The position numbers were made by a program, and so were the translations under genes. A model generated the notes under the pieces. The model had not been told where the DNA came from. It ran no database searches and saw nothing but the letters and a program-made list of their open reading frames with translations. Below are positions 52,901-55,582 of a stretch of DNA of 64,000 bases, piece after piece. Each line of letters starts with the position of its first letter. Positions within the stretch are counted from its first letter, which is position 1. The DNA is from Agapetus fuscipes (Eukaryota; Arthropoda; Insecta; Trichoptera; Glossosomatidae). The stretch spans positions 18,786,001 through 18,850,000 of the forward strand of contig OX637339.1 of NCBI GenBank assembly GCA_951799405.1, read 5' to 3'.

Positions 52901-55582
52901 ATCCTTCCTCCCAATATATAAATCCGATTTATTACATTGCATGCCTAGAGGTGTCCTGGCTCTTGGATCTTCATAACCGAATGTGGTATGATCCCGAGAT
53001 GGCCACCTTTGTCAGTCTTTCCAGAAAGACATTTATTTGGGATCTATTGAGTCCCAGATCCTTAAGGAAAGTATATATTGATTTGGCTGGCAGTCACCTC
53101 GCTCCCACCTCCACTGCATACAATCTTGTGATAAATCCATTATTTGTGATTTCATCCACTAGTCCTTTATACATATTTAGTTTGTAGGCATTGTCCTTAG
53201 GGATGTTCATCTCCCAGGGCACCGTTAATTCAACCAAGAGTACTTGCTTTAGTTCATTCGAGTATAGAACTACGTCGGGTCTCAATGCCGTTGTGCATAG
53301 CTCTCTTGGGAAAATGTAGTGTCCTGTAGTCTAATCCATTATGAGTTTCCAGTCATTATCTGTCTCGCCACATATTCTGTTATTACATTATGCCACAGTT
53401 GATCAGAAGTAATGAAATATTTTTATGTGTTGCAGGAGGTGTCTGGGAGTCAGTATCGTGGGGCGCCAAGGACCTGCTGAGAGGTCTCCTGCAGACAGAC
53501 CCGGCTCTCAGGCTTACATGTCAGCAGGCTCTAGCTCATCCATGGGTAAGTCTCTTAGTATAAAGCTTTAGTTTAACTCAATCATGGGGCTCTACTGAAA
53601 ATTCAAAGACACTTGTACACTCTCTAGGGGCACTGCTTTAGTTTTATTACAATTCTTTGTGAAGTTATACATCACCACCTTAATAATAATAATATCAGGC
53701 TAATTTATTTTAAATTACAAATGATAAGAGAGCGCCGTTTTTGCGTGTGTCACACCTCAAGGGCCCTCTCCGATCATGGATAAGACTTTCTAAAAAGGTG
53801 TGTCTTGAGTGCTCCGCGAAATACACCCACAGATTTGGATTTCTGAATACCTTTACCTTAAGAATGAGCTGATTCACTGATTTGAGAAATTGTCTATAGA
53901 TCATTTTATTGTGTGTAATTTTTCATAGTAAGTGAACTCATTATAGGGCAGTGCCCATGAAAAACTTCTAAACTGCAGGATTATCACACTTTTGTAGTGT
54001 TTGTATTGTAAAAAATAGGAAAAAAGGTGCATTTATCTGAGGAGCCCATGTTAGCTTAATATGCCCCTTATTCAGTTTTAACTTTAAGGTATTGATATGA
54101 ACTTGGAGTGCAGATATTTGACTGGTGTATATGTTGTGACGCTGCAGGTTTCGGGAGCGGCTCCGGCTGCAGCTCCTCAGCCAGTCAGGAGAGGCAGCAC
54201 ACGTAACACACAGAGACATAACTTCAGACTACAGGTAACACCATATTTCTTGTTGCGATAATAACAACTTTTTTTGTACACAAAGGCACATACAACCTGT
54301 AGCCCTCCGACAGGGTGGGACTGTCAATTAAGCTGTTGATGACCATATGAGAGAGCACCATAAGGCACCAGTTACGCCTTGTTTCCAGGCTTCTGCAGCC
54401 AGTCTCCTGAAGTAGCTCCTCGTGATGCATAAATTGTGGGAAACTTTTTGGACTTGTTCTATCATATCTATGCACTTTCGCCGGAGTTCAAACCTACACA
54501 GCGTACTCTAATTTGGATCGTATTACGACTTGTCTATTACCAGTCATAAGATTGATTGTAAAACTTATTTATTTACATGGTAATAATGTATTATTTTATT
54601 TGGACAGGAGGTGATGACCGCAAAGCTGGCTCAACGACGTCGACAGAAACCCTCGGGAGAACAGTCCCTGTCGTCAGGATCCAGCCGGTGCAGCGCCAAC
54701 CTTCCTCAGCCCGAACAAGAGCAGGCGATGGCCGGAAACCAAGAAACCACCACAAACTACGAAGAAGACAACACCAGGAAGAGAAAGAGGTCATCCGTGA
54801 GACAGAGTTCCATCGTCGAAGTCAGTCGGAGAGACGAAACTAGAAAGACCTACACCAGAACCAGGAAATTGGACGCCTTCATGATTTATGAAGTCCCAGA
54901 CGACCCTGTTAACTTTCCGTCTAACCAGGTCTTGAATGCACTGGAGGAAGAACCGCCAAAGAAGATAATGAGGACTGAAAGTGAAAGGGTGACAAGGAGG
55001 AGTACGGCAAGACTGGGGAGTGAGAAAACTAAAGGAATTAAAGATGTTACGCCTCCGGTCGTGCAAAGAGAGATAAAAGATATGATCAAGAGAGTGTTTC
55101 AAGGGAAGAATGCTGCCGGGAAACGGGCAGAGAAAGCTGCAGTGCCTAAAGTTAAGAGAAGGAGTTCAGCTAGGATTAACAATAGTGCGAGCGCCGATAG
55201 TAAACCTAAGAACCAATTAGTTAAGAATAAGGTTGAGGAGGCCGTTAAGAGGAGTCTGACGAGAAACGGTGAATCTGTAGATAAAGAAGTCTGTCTAAAC
55301 ACCAAAGCCAAGAGAAGAAGCCGATCGGCGAACTTAGAAGTCGATGTGCCCAAGAGTAACGGAACTAGAAAAGTCAATCCCGTAAAAGCCAAACGGAAGA
55401 CGGCAAAGTCCGACGCGGGGAGGGACGTTAACAAAGCCGTGAAGCAAACTAAAGTCAACAAGAGAAAGAACAGCAGAGCCGCCGGTAGCAAAAAGAAAGT
55501 CAACGTTAAGAAAAAGACGGATATATTTGCGTCGACGCCCGTCAGAATATCCAAACGTCTCCGAAACAAAACGAGGCGTTAG
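17897..55582 (+). CDS. JIL-1: MSK/JIL-1 family tandem-domain histone H3 kinase, 3' part of gene (12 exons, whole span)
   Basis: Nuclear Ser/Thr kinase of the MSK1/2 (RPS6KA5/4) and Drosophila JIL-1 family, known to phosphorylate histone H3 on chromatin. Joining 17897-18069, 18964-19045, 40189-40351, 41177-41316, 42601-42720, 43973-44080, 48626-48790, 50815-50954, 52511-52668, 53436-53545, 54148-54234 and 54608-55582 gives 2421 nt, 806 codons plus TAG; every intron is GT-AG and the phases agree. Domains seen: end of an AGC kinase (VDWWSVG, DPRKRLG), AGC tail with an SP site and a GYSYIAPS hydrophobic motif, a complete CaMK-type kinase (LGEGSFS, HAVK, HRDLKPEN, DFGFARL, APE), then a basic tail. 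The N-terminal exons before VDWWSVG are not in view. The long basic tail resembles JIL-1 more than vertebrate MSK. Family assignment is firm; orthology to JIL-1 itself is inference. Confidence 0.93.
18140..18425 (+). mobile_element. SINE-B
   Basis: GACCGAACCTTAGTTCAGTGG head with tRNA-Gln-like GACTCTGAAT, B box GGGTTCCAATCCC, and tail CAGCGCTCACCAAATAAA. Confidence 0.85.
18440..18775 (-). mobile_element. SINE-A, full length
   Basis: AACTAAGCTACACATATAGT to GAGCTATCGACCGGAC. Confidence 0.9.
18964..19045 (+). CDS. JIL-1: JIL-1/MSK exon 2: end of N-terminal kinase domain
   Basis: Acceptor TTCTTCACCAG; the first base completes the Lys codon from exon 1. Reads LLVRDPRKRLGGGGDDALELKR then HSFFK, the subdomain XI Arg region and the end of the AGC lobe. 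Donor AAG|GTATGT at 19046. The next exon is 21 kb away. Confidence 0.93.
19104..19277. mobile_element. MITE-D
   Basis: CAGGGCTGGAAGTC at left, GACTTCCAGCC at right, inverted TTACCGAATATTGGTAATAT block inside. Other copies: 22284-22456, 39121-39300 and 44605-44762. Confidence 0.85.
19345..19450 (-). mobile_element. SINE-A 3' fragment
   Basis: CGCAACTAAGCTACACATAT to TTTATTTTTACAGGTAA. Confidence 0.8.
19670..20100. mobile_element. Two Rep-C copies head to head
   Basis: Reversed copy 19678-19912 (ends CCAACCTATAAGTG) meets a forward copy 19913-20100 (GCCACCCCGGTTTTAGGG to TTTGCAGCTTAGATTATAG). Confidence 0.8.
20128..22006. repeat. Inverted arms (about 150 bp unique plus SINE-A) around a minisatellite
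   Basis: Left arm 20128-20276 (ACAACTCCGAGTATAAAACT...) is the near-complement of 21852-22006 (...AGTTTTATACTCGGAGTTGT), about nine in ten bases matching by eye. Each arm is joined at the same bases (ATCAAAT/GATACGCAAC) to a SINE-A: 20277-20605 minus and 21533-21850 plus. The SINE copies differ from each other more than the arms do. The 15-bp minisatellite lies in the middle. Confidence 0.8.
21060..21320 (+). repeat. 15-bp minisatellite (CCACCGACAAAATRT)n
   Basis: About 17 units, most alternating A and G at the R position, so the array is effectively 30-mers. It has no stop in several frames on both strands (pentapeptide repeats such as DKIST and VDILS); I treat these frames as by-products. 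Related words ATAATGTCCACACGAC follow at 21440-21480 and at 35185-35235. A Rep-C 3' half (21325-21435) sits directly after the array. Confidence 0.92.
22284..22456. mobile_element. MITE-D copy
   Basis: AGGGCTGGAAGTCTCATCAC at left, GATGAGACTTCCAGCCCAG at right; long inverted match centred near 22370. Confidence 0.88.
22545..22696. mobile_element. MITE-F copy
   Basis: CTGAAGCGCTATTCTGCTAA at left and TTAGCAGAATAGCGGCTCAG at right. Confidence 0.85.
22760..22853. mobile_element. Small palindromic MITE-like repeat
   Basis: AACATGGCGGGGACTAAACAGCTGA pairs imperfectly with TCAGCTGTTAACCCTACGCCAT; about 94 bases in all. Confidence 0.55.
22870..23475 (-). mobile_element. SINE-A split by a CR1/L2-like LINE 3' fragment
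   Basis: SINE-A runs from 22875 to CTCGGCA near 23145 and resumes CTCGGCATGGAATGC at 23436. The insert (23146-23435, + strand) reads FAVAGPLAWNHLP-type sequence, a stop, CACGAAACGGCGCTATAAAG and (ATC)n. CTCGGCA is the 7-bp target duplication. The same LINE 3' end occurs at 41975-42320 and, reversed, at 37238-37298. Confidence 0.88.
23475..23720 (-). mobile_element. LINE 3'-end fragment
   Basis: CCGTTCCATCTTCAAATCGG, CCTCCGCAGATGCGCCTCCA, then ATTCTTTCCTCGGCCTTCC; the complement has the RKGRPRK-type basic stretch found near LINE C-termini. Confidence 0.55.
23960..24440 (-). pseudogene. C-terminal region of a non-LTR retrotransposon polyprotein (R1/I-like)
   Basis: Minus strand reads AHSRHRADLLLLREIA, an in-frame TAG, IAKRTEEWAW, then FFTGHGNFNATLF and AECACGGVTQDVRHIL. 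TGHGxF followed by a CxC...H cluster is usual after the RNase H region of insect non-LTR elements; the last cysteine of the cluster is replaced (HILWDFP). The TAG and missing cysteine mark it as dead. GC content is higher than in its surroundings. Confidence 0.7.
24585..25200 (-). mobile_element. Composite SINE: 5S head, tRNA head, SINE-B body, SINE-A
   Basis: Read on the minus strand: 5S rRNA-like 25198-25078 (GTCAACGACGATACCATGTT, GGTGACCGCTCAGGTACACC, CGTGTCGTTGGC), tRNA-like head (GGTCCGTAGTCCAGTGG) 25075-25000, SINE-B body, then at about 24836 a SINE-A head and body ending CTTAGTTGCG. Three polymerase III-type promoter modules in one unit. Confidence 0.88.
25541..26038 (-). mobile_element. 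Composite SINE-B/SINE-A
   Basis: Same join as at 24836 but with the tRNA-Gln-like head (CAGAGTCCGCAGTGTTACCAC complement) and no 5S part. Confidence 0.88.
26065..26358 (-). mobile_element. SINE-B, full length
   Basis: TGATTTATTTGGTGAGCGCT to GACTACGGACCGGTG, B box complement GGGATTCGAACCC. Confidence 0.9.
26690..26993 (-). mobile_element. LINE C-terminal fragment
   Basis: GCCGTTCCACTAGGAGTGGC to GATGTCCGAACCATCTCATC; complement contains the MRWFGH-type block and LINE tail seen at 10860-11360. Confidence 0.65.
26994..27414. mobile_element. MITE-J copy, about 420 bp
   Basis: CATATCGACGGTTAAAAGGC at left, GCCTTTAACCGTCGATAT at right; interior matches 5884-6251 in reverse, with extra bases. 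Confidence 0.82.
27445..27712. repeat. Direct repeat of about 75 bp around a SINE-A piece
   Basis: GAACTCTATCATTCAGTGTC through TTGAAAAATTCATATATCTT occurs at 27449-27525 and 27638-27708. Between them lies SINE-A 3' sequence (CACATGCGACCCTTTCGGGG). Confidence 0.65.
27839..30424 (-). pseudogene. Jockey-like LINE, 5'-truncated, split by a SINE-A
   Basis: Minus strand, N-terminal RT part 30387-29746: FWSYANSLRKG, PGPDNVPAVML, LSPIYKSGDRSNVKNYRPIS. C-terminal part 29412-28150: HQHGFLPNRSTTSNL, YTDFSKAFDRVSHTIL, SGVPQGSHLGPLLFLLFIDD, catalytic LLFADDIKKF, DLGVVFDCGLSF, LEYCSPVWSP, stop at 28150. The two halves are in the same frame and are separated only by the SINE at about 29413-29745, so the RT was intact before that insertion. 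The endonuclease is missing. The 3' tail is (AAAT)n, seen as TTTATTTATTT at 27842-27863. Confidence 0.9.
29413..29745 (+). mobile_element. SINE-A, full length, inside the Jockey-like LINE
   Basis: Head GTCCGGTCGATAGCTCAGTT, end TAGCTTAGTTGCG plus an 18-base T run. TACAAGC on both sides (about 29401-29407 and 29756-29762) is a 7-bp target duplication and explains the split RT frame. Confidence 0.92.
30560..30960. mobile_element. SINE-A 3' piece, spacer and LINE scrap
   Basis: 30585-30645 SINE-A tail (CACATGCGACCCTTTCGCGG). 30885-30962 (+) reads EGCRGRARPRKVWMD, a LINE RT C-terminal fragment. 30650-30880 nothing recognised. Confidence 0.6.
30961..31200 (-). mobile_element. Rep-C copy
   Basis: AATCTTATCTAAGCTGCAAG to GGTGGTCAGCCGCATA. 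Confidence 0.82.
31225..31352 (+). mobile_element. RTE-type LINE coding end
   Basis: CATAATAAAAGGAGAGCTTG then KKVMTLDEMKEVCKDRKKW with a later stop; same block as at 44907 and 51530. Confidence 0.7.
31385..31930 (-). pseudogene. LINE RT C-terminal fragment with (TA)n tail
   Basis: 133 codons open (31862-31461): MIEQVQKKFLRYLLMRR, ELLRETGFRSLETRR, GRGHDLFHVPKSRTDV. The preceding codons read AVEVWTPYQRKYID. This is the C-terminal end of a Jockey-group reverse transcriptase; the 3' tail is the AT run at 31387-31415. The same family is at 54265-54535, and a relative at 34148. Confidence 0.75.
31931..31973. repeat. (TA)n microsatellite
   Basis: About 42 bases of alternating A and T. Confidence 0.95.
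31980..32240 (+). mobile_element. Rep-C copy, full length
   Basis: TTCCTTGACTTATAGGTTGT to CTTAGATTAGATTAGATTAG. Confidence 0.88.
32245..32545 (-). mobile_element. LINE 3' end that shares its tail with SINE-B
   Basis: Minus strand coding end: FAGPMEWNRLPPGVRV, ESVGIFKGALKRHL, stop, then GGGCCCTTGAGGTGTGACAC. WNRLPPGVR...FKxxLKxHL is the usual CR1/L2-like C-terminus. The last 40 or so bases match the SINE-B tail. Confidence 0.75.
32578..33112. mobile_element. Three Rep-C pieces
   Basis: Forward 32578-32745, reversed 32765-32870, forward 32875-33112 (ends TTGCAACTTAGATTATAG). Confidence 0.75.
33520..33897 (+). mobile_element. Old SINE-A with Rep-C inserted
   Basis: Head CCATAGCTCAGTTGGTA and GAGTTCGAACCTC at 33530-33640; reversed Rep-C piece 33645-33787; SINE body resumes CTAAAATAAAATTCCGGCAA. 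Confidence 0.75.
33898..34146. mobile_element. MITE-I copy
   Basis: CACCTTAAAGGTAAAACAGA at left and TTTAGTTTTACCTTTGAGGT at right. Confidence 0.8.
34148..34561 (+). pseudogene. LINE RT C-terminal fragment
   Basis: Open frame reads LEQVQRTFLRHLYKS, FLQGHLGFYSLELRRDMALL and ARSHDLFMIPACRTN, a Jockey-group RT C-terminus. The last 19 codons of the frame (to 34618) come from the inverted-repeat element that starts at 34562. Confidence 0.7.
34562..37872. mobile_element. 3.3-kb relative of MITE-E with 4-bp target duplication
   Basis: Left end CGCTCCCCCAGTTCTTGTTT and right end GTAAACAAGCACTAAGGCAGCG are the two ends of the 255-bp MITE-E. AACT stands at 34558-34561 and at 37873-37876. Inside are a second pair of similar ends (34741, CAGTGCTTGTTTACTGG; 37560-37582), Rep-C copies (35480-35597 minus, 36003-36230 plus), a SINE-B piece (35910-36000), a LINE scrap (35335-35410) and TIR element L. 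No transposase frame was recognised, so the pairing of the outer ends rests on ends plus duplication only. Confidence 0.6.
36540..37340. mobile_element. TIR element L, about 800 bp
   Basis: CGGAAATGAGTTGTCTTGCG at left mirrors GGACAACTCATTTCCG at right, with a mirrored ATAGC/GCTAT outer part. Inside: inverted CAAGATGGCTGCCATAC and GTATGGCAGCCATCTTG, and a (CA)n at 37100-37130. A reversed CR1/L2-like LINE 3' scrap (37238-37298, GATGATGAGTTGATGATTTC) is inserted near the right end. Confidence 0.7.
37873..38325. other. AT-rich spacer
   Basis: No feature beyond short ATAA runs. Confidence 0.4.
38326..38815 (-). mobile_element. Composite SINE-B/SINE-A
   Basis: Minus strand: tRNA-Gln-like SINE-B head from 38815, body, the recurrent join near 38590, SINE-A head and body to 38330. 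Confidence 0.88.
38816..39120. other. Fragment G and spacer
   Basis: 38915-38985 has CGACGTTTCGTCGGCGACGT and GTCTTCAGGAGA...CTCTGCACGACGACTGA, repeated at 58790-58860 and 62885-62955. Class unknown. Confidence 0.5.
39121..39300. mobile_element. MITE-D copy
   Basis: CTGGGCTGGAAGTCTCATCA at left, AGACTTCCTGCCAGG at right. Confidence 0.82.
39604..40035 (+). mobile_element. SINE-B with intact 5S rRNA-derived head
   Basis: 39604-39722 matches metazoan 5S rRNA end to end: GTCAACGACGTTACCATGTT, AGTTAAGCAACATTGGGCG, GGTCAGTACTTGGATGGGTA, ACCGCGTGTCGTTGG. Then a tRNA-like segment from 39727 (ACCGGTCCGTAGTCCTGTGG), the SINE-B body, the LINE-type tail (GCGCTCACCAAATAAATCAT) and (ATT)n. Not a working 5S gene: it is diverged, has no T-run terminator and is fused to the SINE. 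Confidence 0.9.
40189..40351 (+). CDS. JIL-1: JIL-1/MSK exon 3: AGC C-terminal tail with SP site
   Basis: Acceptor TTGTCGCAG; begins GLDWELLSRKALPAPFKP, the AGC-tail start with the usual PAPFKP, followed by SNFSDEFTRMPPEDSPAD. The Ser in EDSPAD aligns with the MAP-kinase site S360 of human MSK1. The exon ends with one base of the Gly codon of the hydrophobic motif. Confidence 0.93.
40352..41176 (+). other. Intron 3: SINE-A and Rep-C
   Basis: SINE-A reversed at 40365-40600 (head lost), a short Rep-C scrap 40580-40655, then Rep-C forward 40737-40995 ending (GATTA)n. 40996-41176 is plain spacer. Confidence 0.82.
41177..41316 (+). CDS. JIL-1: JIL-1/MSK exon 4: hydrophobic motif and inter-kinase linker
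   Basis: Acceptor TTGTTTCAG. It completes GYSYIAPSILF, matching the MSK hydrophobic motif that contains autophosphorylation site S376, then runs into a His- and Gln-rich linker (HHHSQDKPN). Donor AAG|GTCACT; reading on would stop at a TAA 18 bases later. Confidence 0.92.
41317..42600 (+). other. Intron 4: hAT-like MITE, LINE 3' end, Rep-C
   Basis: 41737-41966 is the 230-bp second copy of the CAGTGGCGAAGGGTGCCATA MITE, whose 8-base flanks do not match. 41975-42320 is a CR1/L2-like LINE 3' end (VFGNRAFAVAGPSSWNQLPP, then a stop and ATC-type tail). 42320-42475 is a Rep-C 3' part. 41340-41730 has nothing recognised. Confidence 0.8.
42601..42720 (+). CDS. JIL-1: JIL-1/MSK exon 5: start of C-terminal CaMK-type kinase
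   Basis: Acceptor CTTGCTTCCAG. Reads DSPFFQKYTINL, then the glycine loop LGEGSFSVCRRCVH and the ATP-anchoring lysine in HAVK at the exon's end. 40 codons, phase 0 at both ends. Confidence 0.94.
42960..43616 (-). pseudogene. Tigger/pogo-like DNA transposon remnant
   Basis: The minus-strand left end has repeated CACACAACGAACG/CGCACAGCGAACG motifs from 43616 (CAGTGGTGCCTCACACAACG). Near 43310-43195 one frame reads RQMLEKREKQTTLDRFF, KPLAKKQKMDEDV then a stop, resembling the C-terminal QTTLDxFF block of Tigger-type transposases. The rest of the transposase is gone. Classification is tentative. Confidence 0.5.
43675..43942 (-). mobile_element. SINE-B ending 30 bases before exon 6
   Basis: GACAATTTATTTGGTGAGCG, complement B box GGGATTCGAACCGACG, head complement AGTACAGACCAGTC. 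Only a 30-base stretch with GGTTGTTTGCAG remains between it and the exon. Confidence 0.85.
43973..44080 (+). CDS. JIL-1: JIL-1/MSK exon 6: kinase helix C region
   Basis: Acceptor GTTGTTTGCAG. Reads IISKKKKDMTDNEVKLLRL and GHPNIVQLHEVLEDE; the Glu of NEVKLL is in the helix C position. 36 codons, phase 0. A SINE-B copy ends about 30 bases upstream, so the splice acceptor region is squeezed between the SINE and the exon. Confidence 0.94.
44112..44530 (-). mobile_element. SINE-B with 5S head, internally deleted, and alternative tail
   Basis: Minus strand: 5S part 44525-44438 (CAATACCATGTTGTAAGCACC, then a gap of about 30 bases of 5S, then ACTTAGATGGGTGACCGCTT), tRNA-like head, body, and a different tail (CACCTCTGCGGCACTA...CGCACAGGATTTCTTAAAAA) shared with 49700 and 56172. 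Confidence 0.82.
44605..44762. mobile_element. MITE-D copy, right end truncated by Rep-C
   Basis: CTGGGCTGGAAGTCTCATCA to GCAAGAATTACTGTGG, directly followed by TTCCTTGACTTATAGG. Confidence 0.82.
44763..45328 (+). mobile_element. Rep-C piece, RTE-type LINE end, then Rep-C
   Basis: 44763-44905 Rep-C start; 44907-45000 LINE end MKKVMTLEEMKEVCKDRKKW then ICDVGG stop; AT-rich spacer; Rep-C 45105-45328 interrupted by the transposon and resumed at 47726-47762. Confidence 0.82.
45329..47725 (-). mobile_element. DNA transposon, 2397 bp, 48-bp perfect inverted ends
   Basis: CGTCGTTGATACTGCAATAC begins both ends; 48 bases match perfectly, then one mismatch and more match. The Rep-C flank TGATATAT|ATCTTTGC indicates a 4-bp ATAT target duplication, although the flank itself is an AT run. 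The centre carries the transposase remnant described separately. Confidence 0.9.
45897..47349 (-). pseudogene. Broken transposase with FTDGCTAQKRN motif
   Basis: Three minus-strand blocks. 47349-46927: basic N-terminal domain (KKRKRKGDPKNWQRQKNS, YIGFNKENSKYKQNE, KPARTMGPLCVSRFC). 46672-46310: KITCYWFDETACDLKA, VVIFTDGCTAQKRNNVVS, ALLRLA, QKYLEKGHTQ. 46230-45897: PYEVIPPDYTFFKNY, then in another frame IRAMRYNPDGSIDYTLNF. The DGC...N and KGHTQ blocks are those of a large uncharacterised insect DDE-type transposase group; a 4-bp duplication would fit Sola-like elements, but that label is tentative. Frame changes near 46150 and 46320 and the gap between the first two blocks show it is dead or mis-assembled. 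Confidence 0.7.
47763..47862 (+). mobile_element. Rep-C 3' fragment
   Basis: GGTTCACATGAGGCATGTGC to ATCTTTGCAACTTAGATTAG, directly behind the resumed copy. Confidence 0.8.
48626..48790 (+). CDS. JIL-1: JIL-1/MSK exon 7: hinge to catalytic loop
   Basis: Acceptor TCTGCTTGCAG. Reads LHTYVVMELLKGGELLSR (hinge), an Ala/Leu-rich helix and the catalytic loop HRDLKPE; a Thr stands where most relatives have Val before HRD. Donor GAG|GTAAAG. The 120-bp repeat array beginning at the donor is built from this exon. Confidence 0.94.
48791..49292 (+). repeat. 120-bp tandem array of pseudo-exons derived from exon 7
   Basis: Four complete units (48791-48910, 48911-49030, 49031-49150, 49151-49270) and the first 22 bases of a fifth. 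Each unit is 22 bases of intron start (GTAAAGCATTACAACAC...) followed by 98 bases of exon 7 with three deletions of about 9, 26 and 20 bases; the last removes HRDL from the catalytic loop. Units differ by only a few bases (unit 1 has ACTTTATG and GCTACTGT). 120 is a multiple of three and no unit contains a stop, so the exon 7 frame reads through as a 40-residue repeat to about 49294. Each unit keeps the GAG|GTAAAG donor. Confidence 0.95.
49548..49586 (+). repeat. Detached fragment of the exon-7-derived repeat
   Basis: GATGATGAAGGGAGGCGAGC followed by GGCTGTCC matches the start of the pseudo-exon part of the 120-bp unit, 255 bases beyond the array, with neither the rest of the unit nor a donor. 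Confidence 0.7.
50251..50756. repeat. 125-bp direct repeats around a reversed Rep-C
   Basis: ATGATAAGATATAATGCCAT through TTTCCATACTTTAAAAAAAT at 50251-50375 recurs at 50632-50756 with a few differences (AATTCCAT, CCATACAGC). Rep-C minus occupies 50381-50630. Confidence 0.85.
50815..50954 (+). CDS. JIL-1: JIL-1/MSK exon 8: DFG and activation loop
   Basis: Acceptor GATGTTTCAG. Begins NIIFATPD, completing HRDLKPEN across the intron, then VKLVDFGFARL. The activation loop carries a Pro-rich stretch (PPAPTPSPAVPGGP) several residues longer than in vertebrate MSK, then HTPCF, where the Thr matches the MAP-kinase site T581 of MSK1. Ends two bases into a Ser codon, donor GTGAGC. Confidence 0.93.
50955..52510 (+). 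other. Intron 8 contents
   Basis: MITE-E 51007-51261; plain spacer to 51520; RTE-type LINE end 51525-51605 (MTLEEMKEVCKDRKKW, stop); Rep-C 51702-51955; SINE-B reversed 52005-52307; scrap of the SINE-B/LINE tail (GAGGGCCCTTGATGTGTGAC) 52345-52385. Confidence 0.8.
51007..51261. mobile_element. MITE-E, 255 bp, ACCT duplication
   Basis: CGCTCCCCCAGTTCTTGTTT at left, AAACAAGAACTAAGGCAGCG at right, ACCT at 51003-51006 and 51262-51265. Same length as the copy at 56985 but inverted. Confidence 0.92.
52511..52668 (+). CDS. JIL-1: JIL-1/MSK exon 9: APE motif and subdomain IX
   Basis: Acceptor TTGGTTTTCAG. Reads LPYAAPEVLAVAQ, GYNQSCDMWSLGATLKCML and AGNTAPNQTN. APE and the subdomain IX Asp are intact. 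The segment after CMLAG is shorter than in other MSKs. Ends with the first base of a Gly codon, donor GTAACT. Confidence 0.93.
52669..53435 (-). pseudogene. Intron 9: LINE C-terminal scrap and endonuclease-like retroelement fragment
   Basis: Minus strand: 52830-52690 reads MRWMNGVNADVSKADL and TDRREWRRI, a LINE C-terminal block. 53285-53094 reads MRPDVVLYSNELKQVLLVEL, TVPWEMNIPKDNAYK, YKGLVDEI and AVEVGAR. The RPDVVL...ELTVPWE...EVG pattern is that of the PD-(D/E)XK-like domain found at the C-terminus of several non-LTR ORFs. Both are isolated remnants. Confidence 0.6.
53436..53545 (+). CDS. JIL-1: JIL-1/MSK exon 10: end of C-terminal kinase
   Basis: Acceptor TGTGTTGCAG. Reads GGVWESVSWGAKDLLRGLL, then DPALRLTCQQALAHPW, the Arg-containing subdomain XI and the usual HPW closing motif. 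Donor TGG|GTAAGT. Confidence 0.93.
53546..54147 (+). other. Intron 10: LINE 3' end and MITE-I
   Basis: 53685-53850 reversed LINE 3' end with tail ACACCTCAAGGGCCCTCT, the SINE-B partner family. 53857-54098 MITE-I (left end rearranged; right end TTATTCAGTTTTAACTTTAAGG). Confidence 0.75.
54148..54234 (+). CDS. JIL-1: JIL-1/MSK exon 11: start of C-terminal tail
   Basis: Acceptor GACGCTGCAG. Twenty-nine codons: an Ala/Pro linker, then VRRGSTRNTQRHNFRLQ, which contains a basophilic RRGS site. Phase 0 at both ends, donor CAG|GTAACA. There is no domain to check it against; support is splice sites, phase and position. Confidence 0.85.
54235..54607 (+). other. Intron 11: reversed LINE RT fragment
   Basis: 54265-54535 (minus) is the same LINE C-terminus as 31385-31930 (ELLQETGCRSLETRRN, GYRLYVPL) with a broken frame. 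Confidence 0.75.
54608..55582 (+). CDS. JIL-1: JIL-1/MSK terminal exon 12: basic chromatin-binding-like tail and stop
   Basis: Acceptor ATTTGGACAG; 324 codons then TAG at 55580-55582. Begins EVMTAKLAQRRRQKP, which resembles the LAKRR basic patch after the kinase in MSKs. The rest is dominated by Lys, Arg and Ser with repeated bipartite-NLS-like clusters (RKRKRSS, VKRRSSARI, AKRRSRSA, KRKTAKS) and ends SKRLRNKTRR. No further domain is visible. By analogy with Drosophila JIL-1, whose basic C-terminus is known to act in chromatin and histone H3 tail binding, this tail probably targets chromatin; that is inference. The 5' end of this open frame reads continuously from the acceptor, so the exon is real rather than an isolated frame. 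Confidence 0.9.
   Translation, partial: EVMTAKLAQRRRQKPSGEQSLSSGSSRCSANLPQPEQEQAMAGNQETTTNYEEDNTRKRKRSSVRQSSIVEVSRRDETRKTYTRTRKLDAFMIYEVPDDPVNFPSNQVLNALEEEPPKKIMRTESERVTRRSTARLGSEKTKGIKDVTPPVVQREIKDMIKRVFQGKNAAGKRAEKAAVPKVKRRSSARINNSASADSKPKNQLVKNKVEEAVKRSLTRNGESVDKEVCLNTKAKRRSRSANLEVDVPKSNGTRKVNPVKAKRKTAKSDAGRDVNKAVKQTKVNKRKNSRAAGSKKKVNVKKKTDIFASTPVRISKRLRNKTRR

Noticed and set aside
54577..54843. Alternative frame (88 codons) overlapping the start of exon 12
   Set aside because: It begins in the intron and is out of phase with the splice-supported frame, which runs 324 codons to TAG.
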